DNA of 64,000 bases from Streptomyces sp. HUAS 15-9 (lineage in GTDB: Bacteria > Actinomycetota > Actinomycetes > Streptomycetales > Streptomycetaceae). This document shows positions 18,239 to 28,100 of the stretch, piece by piece. The DNA is taken from positions 7,440,001 to 7,504,000 of the forward strand of contig NZ_CP106798.1 in NCBI RefSeq assembly GCF_025642155.1, given 5' to 3'. Below the pieces are notes generated by a model. The model ran no database searches. It worked only from the letters and a program-made list of their open reading frames with translations, and was not told the DNA's origin. Position 1 is the stretch's first letter. Each line of letters opens with the position of its first letter. A program made the position numbers and the translations under genes.

Positions 18239-21200
18239 TTCTCGCCGTCCACCAGCGGGCTGGTGAGGCTCACTCCCGCTTCGGCCATGCGGTCGTACTC
18301 GGCGAGGATCAGCTCCTTGGTGCGGTAGGTGCCGTACTTGGCCTCGTCCTTGCGGCGGACGATGGGGAAGGTGTCGAGGATGTAGTCGGCGTCCTCCCGG
18401 GACACTCCGTACAGGTGGAAGAAGAGCGCGTCCAGCTCGGCGCGCATGACCGGGCGGCGGGACTCGTCCCAGCGGAAGGGTGCGCCCCTGTCGCCGAGAT
18501 CCGCGGCGAACGGCTCCATGTCGTAAGCAGTGTGGCCGAGTTCCAGGGCCCTGGGGAGGATGAAGGCGCTGTGCGGCGCCAGCATGCCGGGCGTCGGCAT
18601 GGGCAGTTGCTCGAAGATGAAGAAGTTGAGGTTGACCCCACCGGCCTTCTGCCTGGCGACGAAGTCGAAGACGAATGATGCCGCCGCTGTGTGGATGGGG
18701 GCCGTTCGGTCCGTGCTCCGAGGGTAGGTGATGACCGGCATGCTGTTGCCCACCGCCGCGACGGGGAGCGCGGAGATGATCGCGGAGCGCTCGTCGGTGT
18801 TCCGGCAGACGTTTCGGAATCCGGTCAGCCATGAGGTCTGTGCGGGCAGCGCCGCGCGGACCCTGCCTTCCGCGACCCAGTAGCGGGGAAGGGCGACGGC
18901 CTCGGCGTCCTGCTTCTCCGAGAGCGTGCAGTCGCGGGTGGATCCGCTCTCGTCGTAGGTCGCCCAGCGGTGGTCGTAGTGGTGGAGCATCTTCGCCTCG
19001 TACAGCGGCAGCATCCTGGAGCCGCCCTTGGTGAAGATATTGCCGGTCGGCGTCCAGCCCTCGGCATCGAGCTGCTCGCGGGTGTGGAAGAGATCCGAAT
19101 CGTTGGACATGTCAAACATGCGCATGAACGACAGACCCCATGGATTGCCGGAGGGGTTGTTCTCCTCGCGGAGGACCGGGATGCGGCGGTAGATGCCGAG
19201 GGTGATCTCCGCGTCCCGGCGGGAGCGGAAGACCGGGCACGTTCCCGTGTTGGGGTTGAGGAGGGTGATCTCCTCGGGAGTGAGGGTGAACACCTTCTCC
19301 GGGTCGTCCAGTTCCGCCGGGTCGTGGAGGAAGAAGGCGAAGCGTGCGGCCGGCTCGCGCAGGGCCCCGCCCGTGAGGGACAGGATGCTGAACTTGAACG
19401 AGCGATGCACACCGGGGAAGAGCGGTGCCGCGTTCTCGAAGTCGTACAGCGTCGCGATCGACCCGTTGCGCACCAGGTCCTTGAAGAAGAACTGCGTCGT
19501 CGCGTCCGTCGCGATGCCCGTGGGCACGACGACGCCCATACGGCCGCTTGGCGCGGTCATCATGCGGTCGGTCTCGGCGAAGACGGCGTAGGTGTTGATG
19601 TCGCCTCGACCGGTCAGCGGGTAGCGCAGCGACAGGCGCATGAACTGGCTTTCGCCCTCGGACTGGCGCTTGGCCGCGGCGAACTCGGCGAAGAGGCCGG
19701 GGTTCGTCCCGGGCAGGGCCGCGACCAGGCGCTTGCGGGCGGCGGCGTTCGCCGCGCCGGCGATGGCCGTGTCGCGCTGGGCGAAGAATTCCTGTTCCTG
19801 GAGCTTGATCCGCTCCCACGGCGGATTTCCCAGCACGCAGGAGAAGCCCCCGGCCCACCCCACGGAGGGATCGATGTCGCCGTCCGCGGCCTCGGAGACG
19901 GTGAAGACCTCCGGGAACTCCAGATGCCAGTGGAAGAACCTGTACTGCTGCGCCAGCCGGATGATCTCCTCGTTCGTGCTGACGGGTATCCCGGCCCCGG
20001 GGCTCTGAAGATCCCGGAACACCCCCTCCGTCACCGGAGTGGGCGCCCCCTGCCACTTCGGCCACACGAACGCCGCGCACCACGCGTCGGCGACGTGCAC
20101 CGCGCGAAGGTAGTCCGCCGACTGCTCCAGATCGCGGAAGCGACTGGACTGGAGCCGGACATCGCGCAGAGTGTCCGCGCGGGCCCCCGTGATCTCTCGC
20201 ACGCTCTCGGCGAAGGCGGCGTTCGACACCCAGATGTGCTCCTCGGTGTGGAAGCTCAGCTGCCCGCCCCGCTCAGCGGCGTTCCGCTTCTTCAGCACCG
20301 CCGCGATCTTCTTGTCGTCGCCCTCGATCGGCCTGAAGGCGTCGTCCGGTACGCCCTTGGCCAGCAGGGCCGGACTCGCCCCGATAAGCGCGTTGCCGTG
20401 CTTGATATGAGCGTCCAGGAAACCCAGCGGCTTGCCCGGCTCCAGGGCCTCCAGCCACAGTGACACCTTCGCCAGCTCGACAGCCATCGGGTTGAGGTCC
20501 ACGCCGTAGACGCACCGCGCGGCGACCTCGTGCAGGGCGTGCCGCACCGCGTCGATCGTCGGCTCGGGGTTCTGCTCCCGTACCGCCGCCACCCGCTTGG
20601 CTATCCGACGGGCCGCGGCCACCAGGAAGTGGCCGGACCCGCACGCCGGGTCGCAGACCGTCAGGTTCAGCAGCTCCTCCACGATCACCGGGCCGGCATC
20701 CGGCAGCCCGGAGCGCGTCGCGCGGATCTCGCCCCGCTTGACCGCGTCGTCGATCACCGGGTCGAGCGCCGAGTCGAGCAGGCACTCGATCAGGGACGAC
20801 GGCGTGTAGTAGGACCCCGTGGTCTTCCGGGCGTTGCCCGCCAGCTCCACCAACTCGAAAGTACGCTCGGTCGCGTTGTGCTTCGGGACCAGCTCCAGCA
20901 AGGACTCGTAGATGGAGCCCAGTTCCTCGGCGTCCAAGTGGCGGTAGTCGACGACGCGGTTGCGCCCAGAGCCGGTGTCGCGCACGATCGACAGCGCCCG
21001 CACCGCCTCCAGCAACGGCTCGTTGGACAGCGACAGGCCGTGCAGGACCTTGTCCGCCTCCGTGTCGTCGAAGATGCCGCCCAGGCCCGGCAGGCCCAGC
21101 TCCGGGAGACCGTTGTCGTTGCCGAGGCCCGACAGGACGAAGCACAGGGCCCGGTACAGGTCGCCGTGGGCCGTACCCCGGCGCCGTTGAGCGTGTCGGC

Positions 21201-22200
21201 GCAGGCGTCCCGACGAGAAGTAGGCGGCGTAGCGCTCACGGGCGGTCGCGTCCGCCGACGGGGACAGCAGGACCCCCCGGTCTTCGGCCACGAACAGGAA
21301 CAGCAGCCGGTAGACCAGGCGCAGCAGCGCATAGTGAAACGTCTTCACGGCCAGCTCTTCGCGCAGCTCCCGGTTGTCCGGGTGCTTCAGGAAGCCGGTG
21401 CCCAGCGTGGCGATCGCCGCCTGTACGCCCCTGCGGAGCTGGTCCAGCGCACGCGTCCCGGACGCGATCGCCTCCGCCCGCCACTTCTCCAGCCGGCACG
21501 CGGACGGCGCCGCGTCCTGCGCCACCTCGAACCGCGACACGTGCAGCAGCCTGTACAGCAGCACGAACTCGCTGAACAGCTCGCCGTCGAAGATCGCCTC
21601 AAGGTCGAACTCGACGTACGACGCCGTGGCCAGCGCGCTGGAGTCGCGCAGCAGACGGACCTGACGGCCGTTCGTCAGGACGCCCCACAGATGGGCCTCC
21701 GTGCGGTTCAGGCACTCCTGGAGCATCGACTGTGGCGGCACGGTGCCCGCCCCGCCAGGACGCTTGTCCAGGTCGGCGTTCCACGCCGTCCGGTGGATCA
21801 GCACGTGCTGCCAGTGGTGCGAGACCTGGAACGTCTTGTCCGCGTCCGAGTCGGCCGTCACGCCCGTCGTGCCGAGTGCCGTCAGCCGGCCGAAGCCCAA
21901 CTCCCGCCACAGCGGCGCCAGCCAGTCGGTGCCCGCGAGGCCGGTCGGGTCGCCGGCCGGAAGACCCGTGTCCTGGTCCTCCGGCAGACGCTTGCGCAGG
22001 TCGCGCCAGAGCGGCTTGAGGTACTCCCAGCTGCGCTCGGCCTCGTCCCGCACCGAACGCGACGACGGCAGCCCGTAGTCGGCGGGCTTCGAGCCGGGCA
22101 CGTCCTTGCCCTCGGAGATCCGGACCAGCATGTCGGCCGGGAGCAGCGCGCCGACCGTGTGGACGGCGGAGAACACCTGGTTGCGAGTGGTGGCGGACAT
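18142..22200 (-). CDS. drmMI: DrmMI-like adenine DNA methyltransferase (class 1 DISARM)
   Basis: 1352 residues, right for DrmMI and PglX-type methylases. The N-terminal ~500 residues are a helical and target-recognition region. SAM motif I is VCDPACGSGHFLVAAARR near residue 518, followed by GVDLNPMAVELAKVSLWLE. Catalytic motif IV is VLGNPPWERIKL near residue 788. The C-terminus ends with the recurring PLVDGENYTSTLTPPPGHG. Its ATG shares one base with the stop of the DrmD-like gene (TGATG). It should modify host DNA so that the locus spares self. The tail overlaps the convergent DUF397 gene by 97 bases. Confidence 0.82.
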   Translation of the reverse strand: MSATTRNQVFSAVHTVGALLPADMLVRISEGKDVPGSKPADYGLPSSRSVRDEAERSWEYLKPLWRDLRKRLPEDQDTGLPAGDPTGLAGTDWLAPLWRELGFGRLTALGTTGVTADSDADKTFQVSHHWQHVLIHRTAWNADLDKRPGGAGTVPPQSMLQECLNRTEAHLWGVLTNGRQVRLLRDSSALATASYVEFDLEAIFDGELFSEFVLLYRLLHVSRFEVAQDAAPSACRLEKWRAEAIASGTRALDQLRRGVQAAIATLGTGFLKHPDNRELREELAVKTFHYALLRLVYRLLFLFVAEDRGVLLSPSADATARERYAAYFSSGRLRRHAQRRRGTAHGDLYRALCFVLSGLGNDNGLPELGLPGLGGIFDDTEADKVLHGLSLSNEPLLEAVRALSIVRDTGSGRNRVVDYRHLDAEELGSIYESLLELVPKHNATERTFELVELAGNARKTTGSYYTPSSLIECLLDSALDPVIDDAVKRGEIRATRSGLPDAGPVIVEELLNLTVCDPACGSGHFLVAAARRIAKRVAAVREQNPEPTIDAVRHALHEVAARCVYGVDLNPMAVELAKVSLWLEALEPGKPLGFLDAHIKHGNALIGASPALLAKGVPDDAFRPIEGDDKKIAAVLKKRNAAERGGQLSFHTEEHIWVSNAAFAESVREITGARADTLRDVRLQSSRFRDLEQSADYLRAVHVADAWCAAFVWPKWQGAPTPVTEGVFRDLQSPGAGIPVSTNEEIIRLAQQYRFFHWHLEFPEVFTVSEAADGDIDPSVGWAGGFSCVLGNPPWERIKLQEQEFFAQRDTAIAGAANAAARKRLVAALPGTNPGLFAEFAAAKRQSEGESQFMRLSLRYPLTGRGDINTYAVFAETDRMMTAPSGRMGVVVPTGIATDATTQFFFKDLVRNGSIATLYDFENAAPLFPGVHRSFKFSILSLTGGALREPAARFAFFLHDPAELDDPEKVFTLTPEEITLLNPNTGTCPVFRSRRDAEITLGIYRRIPVLREENNPSGNPWGLSFMRMFDMSNDSDLFHTREQLDAEGWTPTGNIFTKGGSRMLPLYEAKMLHHYDHRWATYDESGSTRDCTLSEKQDAEAVALPRYWVAEGRVRAALPAQTSWLTGFRNVCRNTDERSAIISALPVAAVGNSMPVITYPRSTDRTAPIHTAAASFVFDFVARQKAGGVNLNFFIFEQLPMPTPGMLAPHSAFILPRALELGHTAYDMEPFAADLGDRGAPFRWDESRRPVMRAELDALFFHLYGVSREDADYILDTFPIVRRKDEAKYGTYRTKELILAEYDRMAEAGVSLTSPLVDGENYTSTLTPPPGHGPRHPVNVTNCAQPSRPTER

Positions 22201-25151
22201 CAGGCGGACACTCCAGCAGAAGCGGCGGGGGTTGCGGGCAGGTAGACGTACGCGCCGAGAACGTCGGCGGGCCTCTGCGCGGTGACGGACAGGCCTCGGA
22301 CGATCTCACCGGACGCGGCACGCACCCGGCGGTGCGAGGCGTCCAGCTCGGTGGCAAGCTCCTCGCCGTACGCCTCCAAGTGAGCGAATACCTCGTCGAG
22401 TTGCCCGAGAACCCGGGACATCGTGCGCTCCGCGAAGTGCGCGTCCGTGTTCTCCGACGCCGTCGCATCCAGCAGCGCCGCCGCCTCTTCCTGCGGCAGC
22501 CACACCGCGTTCTTCGGGGCGCCCTCGAAGGCCAGCAGGCGCGCGTCCTCCGCGACCAGCTGCTTCTCGCCGCTGCGGGACGGCAGCGTGAGGTGGAAGC
22601 GGTAGCGGACGAGCAGCAGCGTCGTACGTGTGGCCACCGCATCCGTCGTGATGACGCCACAGCGGCGGGCCGGGCGCGCACCGTCCGCCTGGGTGTCCAG
22701 GGCGGCGTTCAGGACATGGGCCGCGAGGGCGCCGACCACCGGATCGGTGCGCACCAGCGCCGCCTCACCCCGGGTGATCGCCGGATCAGCGCGGAACGGG
22801 ATCGGGCGGTCCTTCTCGATCGCCTCCGATCCGACGACCGGGGCCAGCGCGTCCCGCAGACCCGCCGGAGTGCCGCCGACCTCGGCCGTGAAGTCCTCGC
22901 CGCTGTCACGGATCACGGCGTTCAGCGCGGCCAGCGACTCCCGTACGAAGGTGTCGATCTCGCCCGCGCCGCCGAGCGCGTCCCGGATCGACGCGACCTC
23001 GCGCGCCACCTCCTCCGGGTGGATCGACCGCTGCGCGAACCGCGACCGGGACGCCTTCTCGCGCTCCGCGGCCGAGTTCCAGTCCTTGTCGAGGTCCGCG
23101 AAGCTCCGCTGGAAGGAGTCCGTCTCGAACAGGGCCTCCTGATCGCCCTGGCGCCCCCGGAGCAGCAGCCACTCGACGATCGCGTCCGTCACGCCCGTGG
23201 ACATCTCGTCCGGGACGGAGACGGAGATGCCGAGGTCCTTCTTGATCTGCCGGTGTTTCTTGATCAGAACCTCGAGGACCCTGCCGTCGATACCGTTGTC
23301 CTCGCCGTACAGGGTGATCACCCGGACCTGGTCCCGCTTCTGGCCGTACCGGTCGACGCGGCCCTCTCGCTGGTCGTGGCGGGTCGGGTTCCAGGCCAGG
23401 TCGTAGTGGACGACGGCGTCGAAGTGGTGCTGGAGGTTCACGCCCTCGGACAGGCAGTCCGTGGCGATCAGGACCCGGCGCGCGGCGGCGTCCTCGCCCG
23501 CCTCCGCCGCCAACTGCTCGATGCGCTCCACGCGCTGCTGCGGGGACAGCGTGCCCGTCACCGCCTTGACCACGGCCTTGGCACCGAGCGGGCCGCGCTT
23601 CTTGTTGCCCTCCGCGTCCGTGTTGCCCAGCTCCTCCGCCAGGTACTCGGCGGTCGGGATGTAGCGGCAGAACACGATCGGGTGGTGGCCCTCGGCCAGC
23701 AGCGCCTTGAGATGCTTGACGATGGCCTTGAGCTTGAGGTCCTCGTCCGGGCCCTCCAACTGTTCGGCCCGCTGGGCGAGTTCGGCCAGTCGCGATCCGG
23801 CGTTCTCCTCCGTCTCTGTCTCCGCGCCGGGCGCCACGTCCATGCCTTCCAGCGCGTCGCTGTCCGCCGCGTCACTGGTCAGCGGAGCGCCGAGCCGGTC
23901 GGCCTCCTCAGCCGACGCCGCCACCGCCGCCGCGGAGCGCGTGCGCAGCGTCTGGGCGGCGGCCCGGGGCGAGGACACCAGGGAGCGCAGCAGGGCGATC
24001 GCCGACCACCAGGCGATCCGCGCCTCCCGCCGGCCCCGGCTGTCGGCCGCCTCCACGCGCTCGCTCGCGTAGGCGATCGCGTCGTCGAGCAGGGTCCGGT
24101 ACGCCGGGGACAGCTTGTACGTCTCGTCCTTGAAGTAGCGGTCCGAGGGGAACGCGGTGCGTTCGGCCAGCGAGTCGTCGCCGAGGCCGTCCTCCTTCGT
24201 GAGGTACTGGCGTACGTCCGCCCGCTTGCGCGCCACGAAGTGCTGGGCGAGGAGCCGTCTGCCCGTCTCCGTCTCCAGGTCCACCGCGGCCAGTTCGGGC
24301 TTGACCAGGCCCAGCAGATTGCGGAACGCCGACTCCTTGCCGCTGTGCGGAGTCGCCGTCACCAGGAGCAGGTGACGGGTGGCGTCCTGCGCGATCCGGC
24401 GCAACAGTTCGTGGCGGAGCTGGTTCTGCGCGCTCGTCGATGTGTCGTCGGCGGCCACACAGGTGTGTGCCTCGTCCACGATCACGAGGTCGGGGCAGTG
24501 ACGTACGAAGTCGTCGCGGTGGCGCGTGGACTTGATGAAGTCCGTGGAGACGACAACGTTCGGGTACTTGTCGAAGAGGGACTGGCCGAGGTCCAGGCCG
24601 CGCTCCAAGCGCGACACCGTGGACGCGAGAACCAACTCCGCGTCGATGGCGAACTTCGTACGAAGCTCCTCCTGCCACTGCTCCGCCAGCGCCGGGGAGC
24701 ACAGCACCGCGAGGCCCGACGCCTCGCCCTGTGCAAGGAGTTCGCTCGCTATGAGGCCCGCCTCGATCGTCTTGCCGATCCCGACGTCGTCGGAGATCAG
24801 CATGCGGACCGTCTTCTGACGCAGCGCCATCAGCAGCGGTACGAACTGGTAGGCGCGCGGCTGCACCGCGATACCGGCCAGCGAGCGGAACGGGCCCGCC
24901 CCGGAGCGGAAGCCCACGCGCAGCGCCGTACGCAGCAGGCCCGCCGCGCGCTGGTCGCCGAGGTCGCCCGGCTCCGGAGGGGCGAACTCGGCGCCCTTCA
25001 CCTCTTCGAACGCCGGGAACACGGCGGCGATGTCGTCGTCCGAGCCGCCCAGCGGACGCAGCACCAGCAGATCGGGCTCGCTCTCGGGCAGGACCACCCA
25101 TTCGCGGCCGCGGGCCGTCACCAGAGAGCCGACGGAGTACGTGAGTGCCAT
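22200..25151 (-). CDS. drmD: DrmD-like SNF2/HepA helicase (class 1 DISARM)
   Basis: 983 residues from the ATG at 25151; a TTG four codons upstream is also open, but its ribosome site would be too close. SF2 motifs are clear: motif I SDDVGIGKTIEAGL near residue 120, motif II VIVDEAHTC near 222, LLLVTATPHSGK near 260 and the C-terminal helicase motif WNPTRHDQREGRVDRYGQ near 580. This is the SNF2-like subfamily that includes RapA/HepA and DrmD. It sits between the giant kinase-helicase gene (33 bases upstream) and the methylase, as one leftward operon. It is a likely translocase of the restriction complex. Confidence 0.82.
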   Translation of the reverse strand: MALTYSVGSLVTARGREWVVLPESEPDLLVLRPLGGSDDDIAAVFPAFEEVKGAEFAPPEPGDLGDQRAAGLLRTALRVGFRSGAGPFRSLAGIAVQPRAYQFVPLLMALRQKTVRMLISDDVGIGKTIEAGLIASELLAQGEASGLAVLCSPALAEQWQEELRTKFAIDAELVLASTVSRLERGLDLGQSLFDKYPNVVVSTDFIKSTRHRDDFVRHCPDLVIVDEAHTCVAADDTSTSAQNQLRHELLRRIAQDATRHLLLVTATPHSGKESAFRNLLGLVKPELAAVDLETETGRRLLAQHFVARKRADVRQYLTKEDGLGDDSLAERTAFPSDRYFKDETYKLSPAYRTLLDDAIAYASERVEAADSRGRREARIAWWSAIALLRSLVSSPRAAAQTLRTRSAAAVAASAEEADRLGAPLTSDAADSDALEGMDVAPGAETETEENAGSRLAELAQRAEQLEGPDEDLKLKAIVKHLKALLAEGHHPIVFCRYIPTAEYLAEELGNTDAEGNKKRGPLGAKAVVKAVTGTLSPQQRVERIEQLAAEAGEDAAARRVLIATDCLSEGVNLQHHFDAVVHYDLAWNPTRHDQREGRVDRYGQKRDQVRVITLYGEDNGIDGRVLEVLIKKHRQIKKDLGISVSVPDEMSTGVTDAIVEWLLLRGRQGDQEALFETDSFQRSFADLDKDWNSAAEREKASRSRFAQRSIHPEEVAREVASIRDALGGAGEIDTFVRESLAALNAVIRDSGEDFTAEVGGTPAGLRDALAPVVGSEAIEKDRPIPFRADPAITRGEAALVRTDPVVGALAAHVLNAALDTQADGARPARRCGVITTDAVATRTTLLLVRYRFHLTLPSRSGEKQLVAEDARLLAFEGAPKNAVWLPQEEAAALLDATASENTDAHFAERTMSRVLGQLDEVFAHLEAYGEELATELDASHRRVRAASGEIVRGLSVTAQRPADVLGAYVYLPATPAASAGVSA

Positions 25152-25184
25152 GTACGTAGCCAAATCCTTGCGTGCGGAACGGGA

Positions 25185-28100
25185 TCAGTTGGTGGCGGGC
25201 TGGCTGAAGTACCGGCTGTTCGTCGCCGCGACGGCGTCCCAGTCGCCGTCGTGCGGGAAGCGGACGACATCCCAGCCGGCGCTGAAGAGACGCTCCTCGG
25301 CGTCCTCGTCCCGCAGGGCGTCCCGCTCCTTGTCGGGCGTGTCCACGAACACGGCCACTTTGGCGCCGGGCAGCCGGTACACGAAGTCGGGCATCGCGTT
25401 CGCCTCGGTGAGCAACGTGCCCGTCTCGTCCGGCAGACGTAGTCCCCGCACCCTCGCCCAGCCCAGGAAGTCGCCCACCGCGGCCAGTTCGGTGGCCGAT
25501 GCCTCCACGGCGGTCGCGGTGGGCGCGGCAGGTGTCTCGTCGAGCAGCCGCCGGTACTGCTCCGACCGCGACTCGCCGCGCGACTCGCGCCGCGCCGTCG
25601 CCGAGGCGAGCCGCACCAGCAGGTCTCGCGCCGAATGGCGGTTGATCAGCGCGTGGTCGATCTGGTTGCCGTACGTCAGCAGGCACTCGTAGCAGCCGAG
25701 CGCGCACGGCCGGTCGGGGTGCGGGCCGCCCAGGTCGGTGCCGTCCTCGTCGAAGTGGCAGATGGACAGCGCGTACCGGGCGGCCTTCGCCAGCGCGTCC
25801 TGCTCCGCCTGGAGGCGGCGCAGCACGCCCGCGCCGCCCTCGGCCGCCTCCGTGAAGAGGATGCGGCCTCGCGGGCCGTCGTCCGGTGGGAGCAGCTCGC
25901 CGGACAGCTCCGCGTCCTCCAGCTCGAAGGCGGCCTCGATGCCCCGCTCCAGCGCGTACATCACCGACAGCGCGACCGGTTCGGGCAGCGGCTCGTCGAG
26001 GGTGACGACGACGATGTTGCGGCGGTCCTCCACATACGGGATGACCCGCTTCTTGCGGCGCCGCTCGTTGCCGTCCGCGTCGATCACCGGCAGTTCGCTG
26101 GAGTCGCCGGACGCCTCGGCGGCGTCCTTGTCGTTCATCCAGCGGCCGTCGGCGAGGTCGAGCCAGTAGCCCGGCGGCTCGTCGCTCTTGGCCCGCACCC
26201 GGCCGGTGTTGGTGATCCGCACGGTCGCCGAGTCCCCGTACGCGATGTCGGCGAGCACCGCGCCCGAGGCGTCGCGGACCGACGCGTTCAGGCGGCCCTT
26301 GCGGGTGCCGTGGTCCTGGAAGCGGTACGACGTCTCCAGCCGGAACCCGGCCCGGCGCCGCTCCTCCTCGTCGGAGGAGATCCGCTCGCGGCGTGTGGTG
26401 TACACCGTGTGCAGCTGGAGCAGACCGTACGTCGACGAGCCCAGCGGCTCGTCGCACATCTCGCAGCGGTCCTGCCGCTGCGCCGGGTCGTGGTGGTAGC
26501 CGCACTGGGCGCAGCGGCGGGCCTCGCTGGTCGCCAGGTCGCCGGAGGAGTCCGGCGGCAGCTGGATGCGGGTCACCTGGTAGCGGGCGCCCTCGTGGTA
26601 GATGAGCGAGCCCGGACCGAACTCCCGGATGGCGAGGAAGCGGGGCCGCTGGAGGTAGTCGCCCTCGCCGCGGCGGCGGCCGACCATCGGGATGTACGCG
26701 GCCAGCGGCAGGCGCGGGAAGCTGTAGCCCGGCAGGAAGCCCTCGGAGGCGAGGTAGCGGTAGGGGTTGAAGTCGGAGAGGACCGACTTGCTGTCGACGC
26801 TCTCGTTCATCAGCAGGTTCAGCTGGGTCTCCGCCTCGCGACGGCGGGTGTTGGCCCGGTTGCGGTCACCCTCGGTGAGGCTGTAGTCCAGGCGCCGCTT
26901 GTTCTGGATGTACTGGTCGTCGAGCGCCGCACGGAACAGCTGCCGCCACCGGTCGAAGGCCCGGTCGAACCGCTCCGGCACCGTGCGCACCCGGTCCTGT
27001 ATCCAGTCGTCGTGCCACCAGGTGGTGTCGGCGAAGTCGGGGAGCAGCGGCCCGAGAACGCGCTGCGCGGCATCGACGGTGCGCCGCTGGGCGCTCTCGT
27101 CGAGGGAGGCCGCGAGGATGTCGGGCTGAAGACCGAGGGCCGGGGCGGGGCGGTCGCCGGTGTCCGGGTGCGACACGTCGAGGACGTCGGGTACGGCGCG
27201 GCCCAGCTTCAGGCCGGCCTCGGCGATCCACAGGCCCTGGAGGTGGGACAGGACGAGGTCCTCGTTGGCCAGATCCAGGCGCGGTGGTGCCACCGCGCCC
27301 GCCACCATCCGGTCCGAGCGGCGGAAGTAGTACTGGTCGTGGCTGTTGCCCGTCGCGCAGTACGTCGTCACCAGCGCGGGCTGCCCGCTGCGGCCCGCCC
27401 GGCCGGAGCGCTGGGCGTAGTTCGCGGGGGTGGGCGGCACGTTGCGCATCATCACCGCGTTGAGGGAGGAGATGTCGACGCCCAGCTCCATCGTCGGCGA
27501 GCAGTACAGCAGCTTCAACTCGGCCTTCCGGAAGGCCTCTTCGCGTCGCTCACGCTCCTCCGGGGCGACCTGGGCGGTGTGCTCGCGCGCGAACAGTCCG
27601 GACAGCGCGCTCGCCGCCTCCTTGTACAGGTCGCGGAAGAACGTGTTGACCCGCGGGCCGTCGCCGCTCTGGTAGGTCCGCGTCAGGGGGTCGTGCATGC
27701 CCGTCTCGCCCTTGCCCGCACGCCAGATCAGCGACTGGGCGGCCACCCGGTAGCCGGTCGAGACCGGTGGGCCGGTCCGTCGGTGACGGCCCGCGCGTTG
27801 CGGTGCCTCCGACACCTCCTTGACCAGGCCCGCCACGGCCAGCACCCGCAGCAGTTCCTCGATGACGAGTTGCAGGTCGTCGGGGGAGAGGTGCCGGAAC
27901 GAGTCGTCGGCGCGCTTCAGGTACTTGCCGAACTTGCCGCGCGCGGACAGGAACAGGGCCGAGCGGTCCAGGCCGGGACGTGACGGGTGCGGATAGGCCG
28001 TTCCGAGGCGCGGCCGGTCGGACGCCGACAGCACCCACGGGTCCACCAGCCGTTCCTCGCTGGCCCGTTGCAACGAGTCGAAGTCGTCGCGGAAGTACGA

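Noticed and set aside
22332..25442. A 1036-codon + strand frame opposite the DrmD-like gene
   Set aside because: Composition is that of a shadow, and the opposite strand carries all helicase motifs in order.
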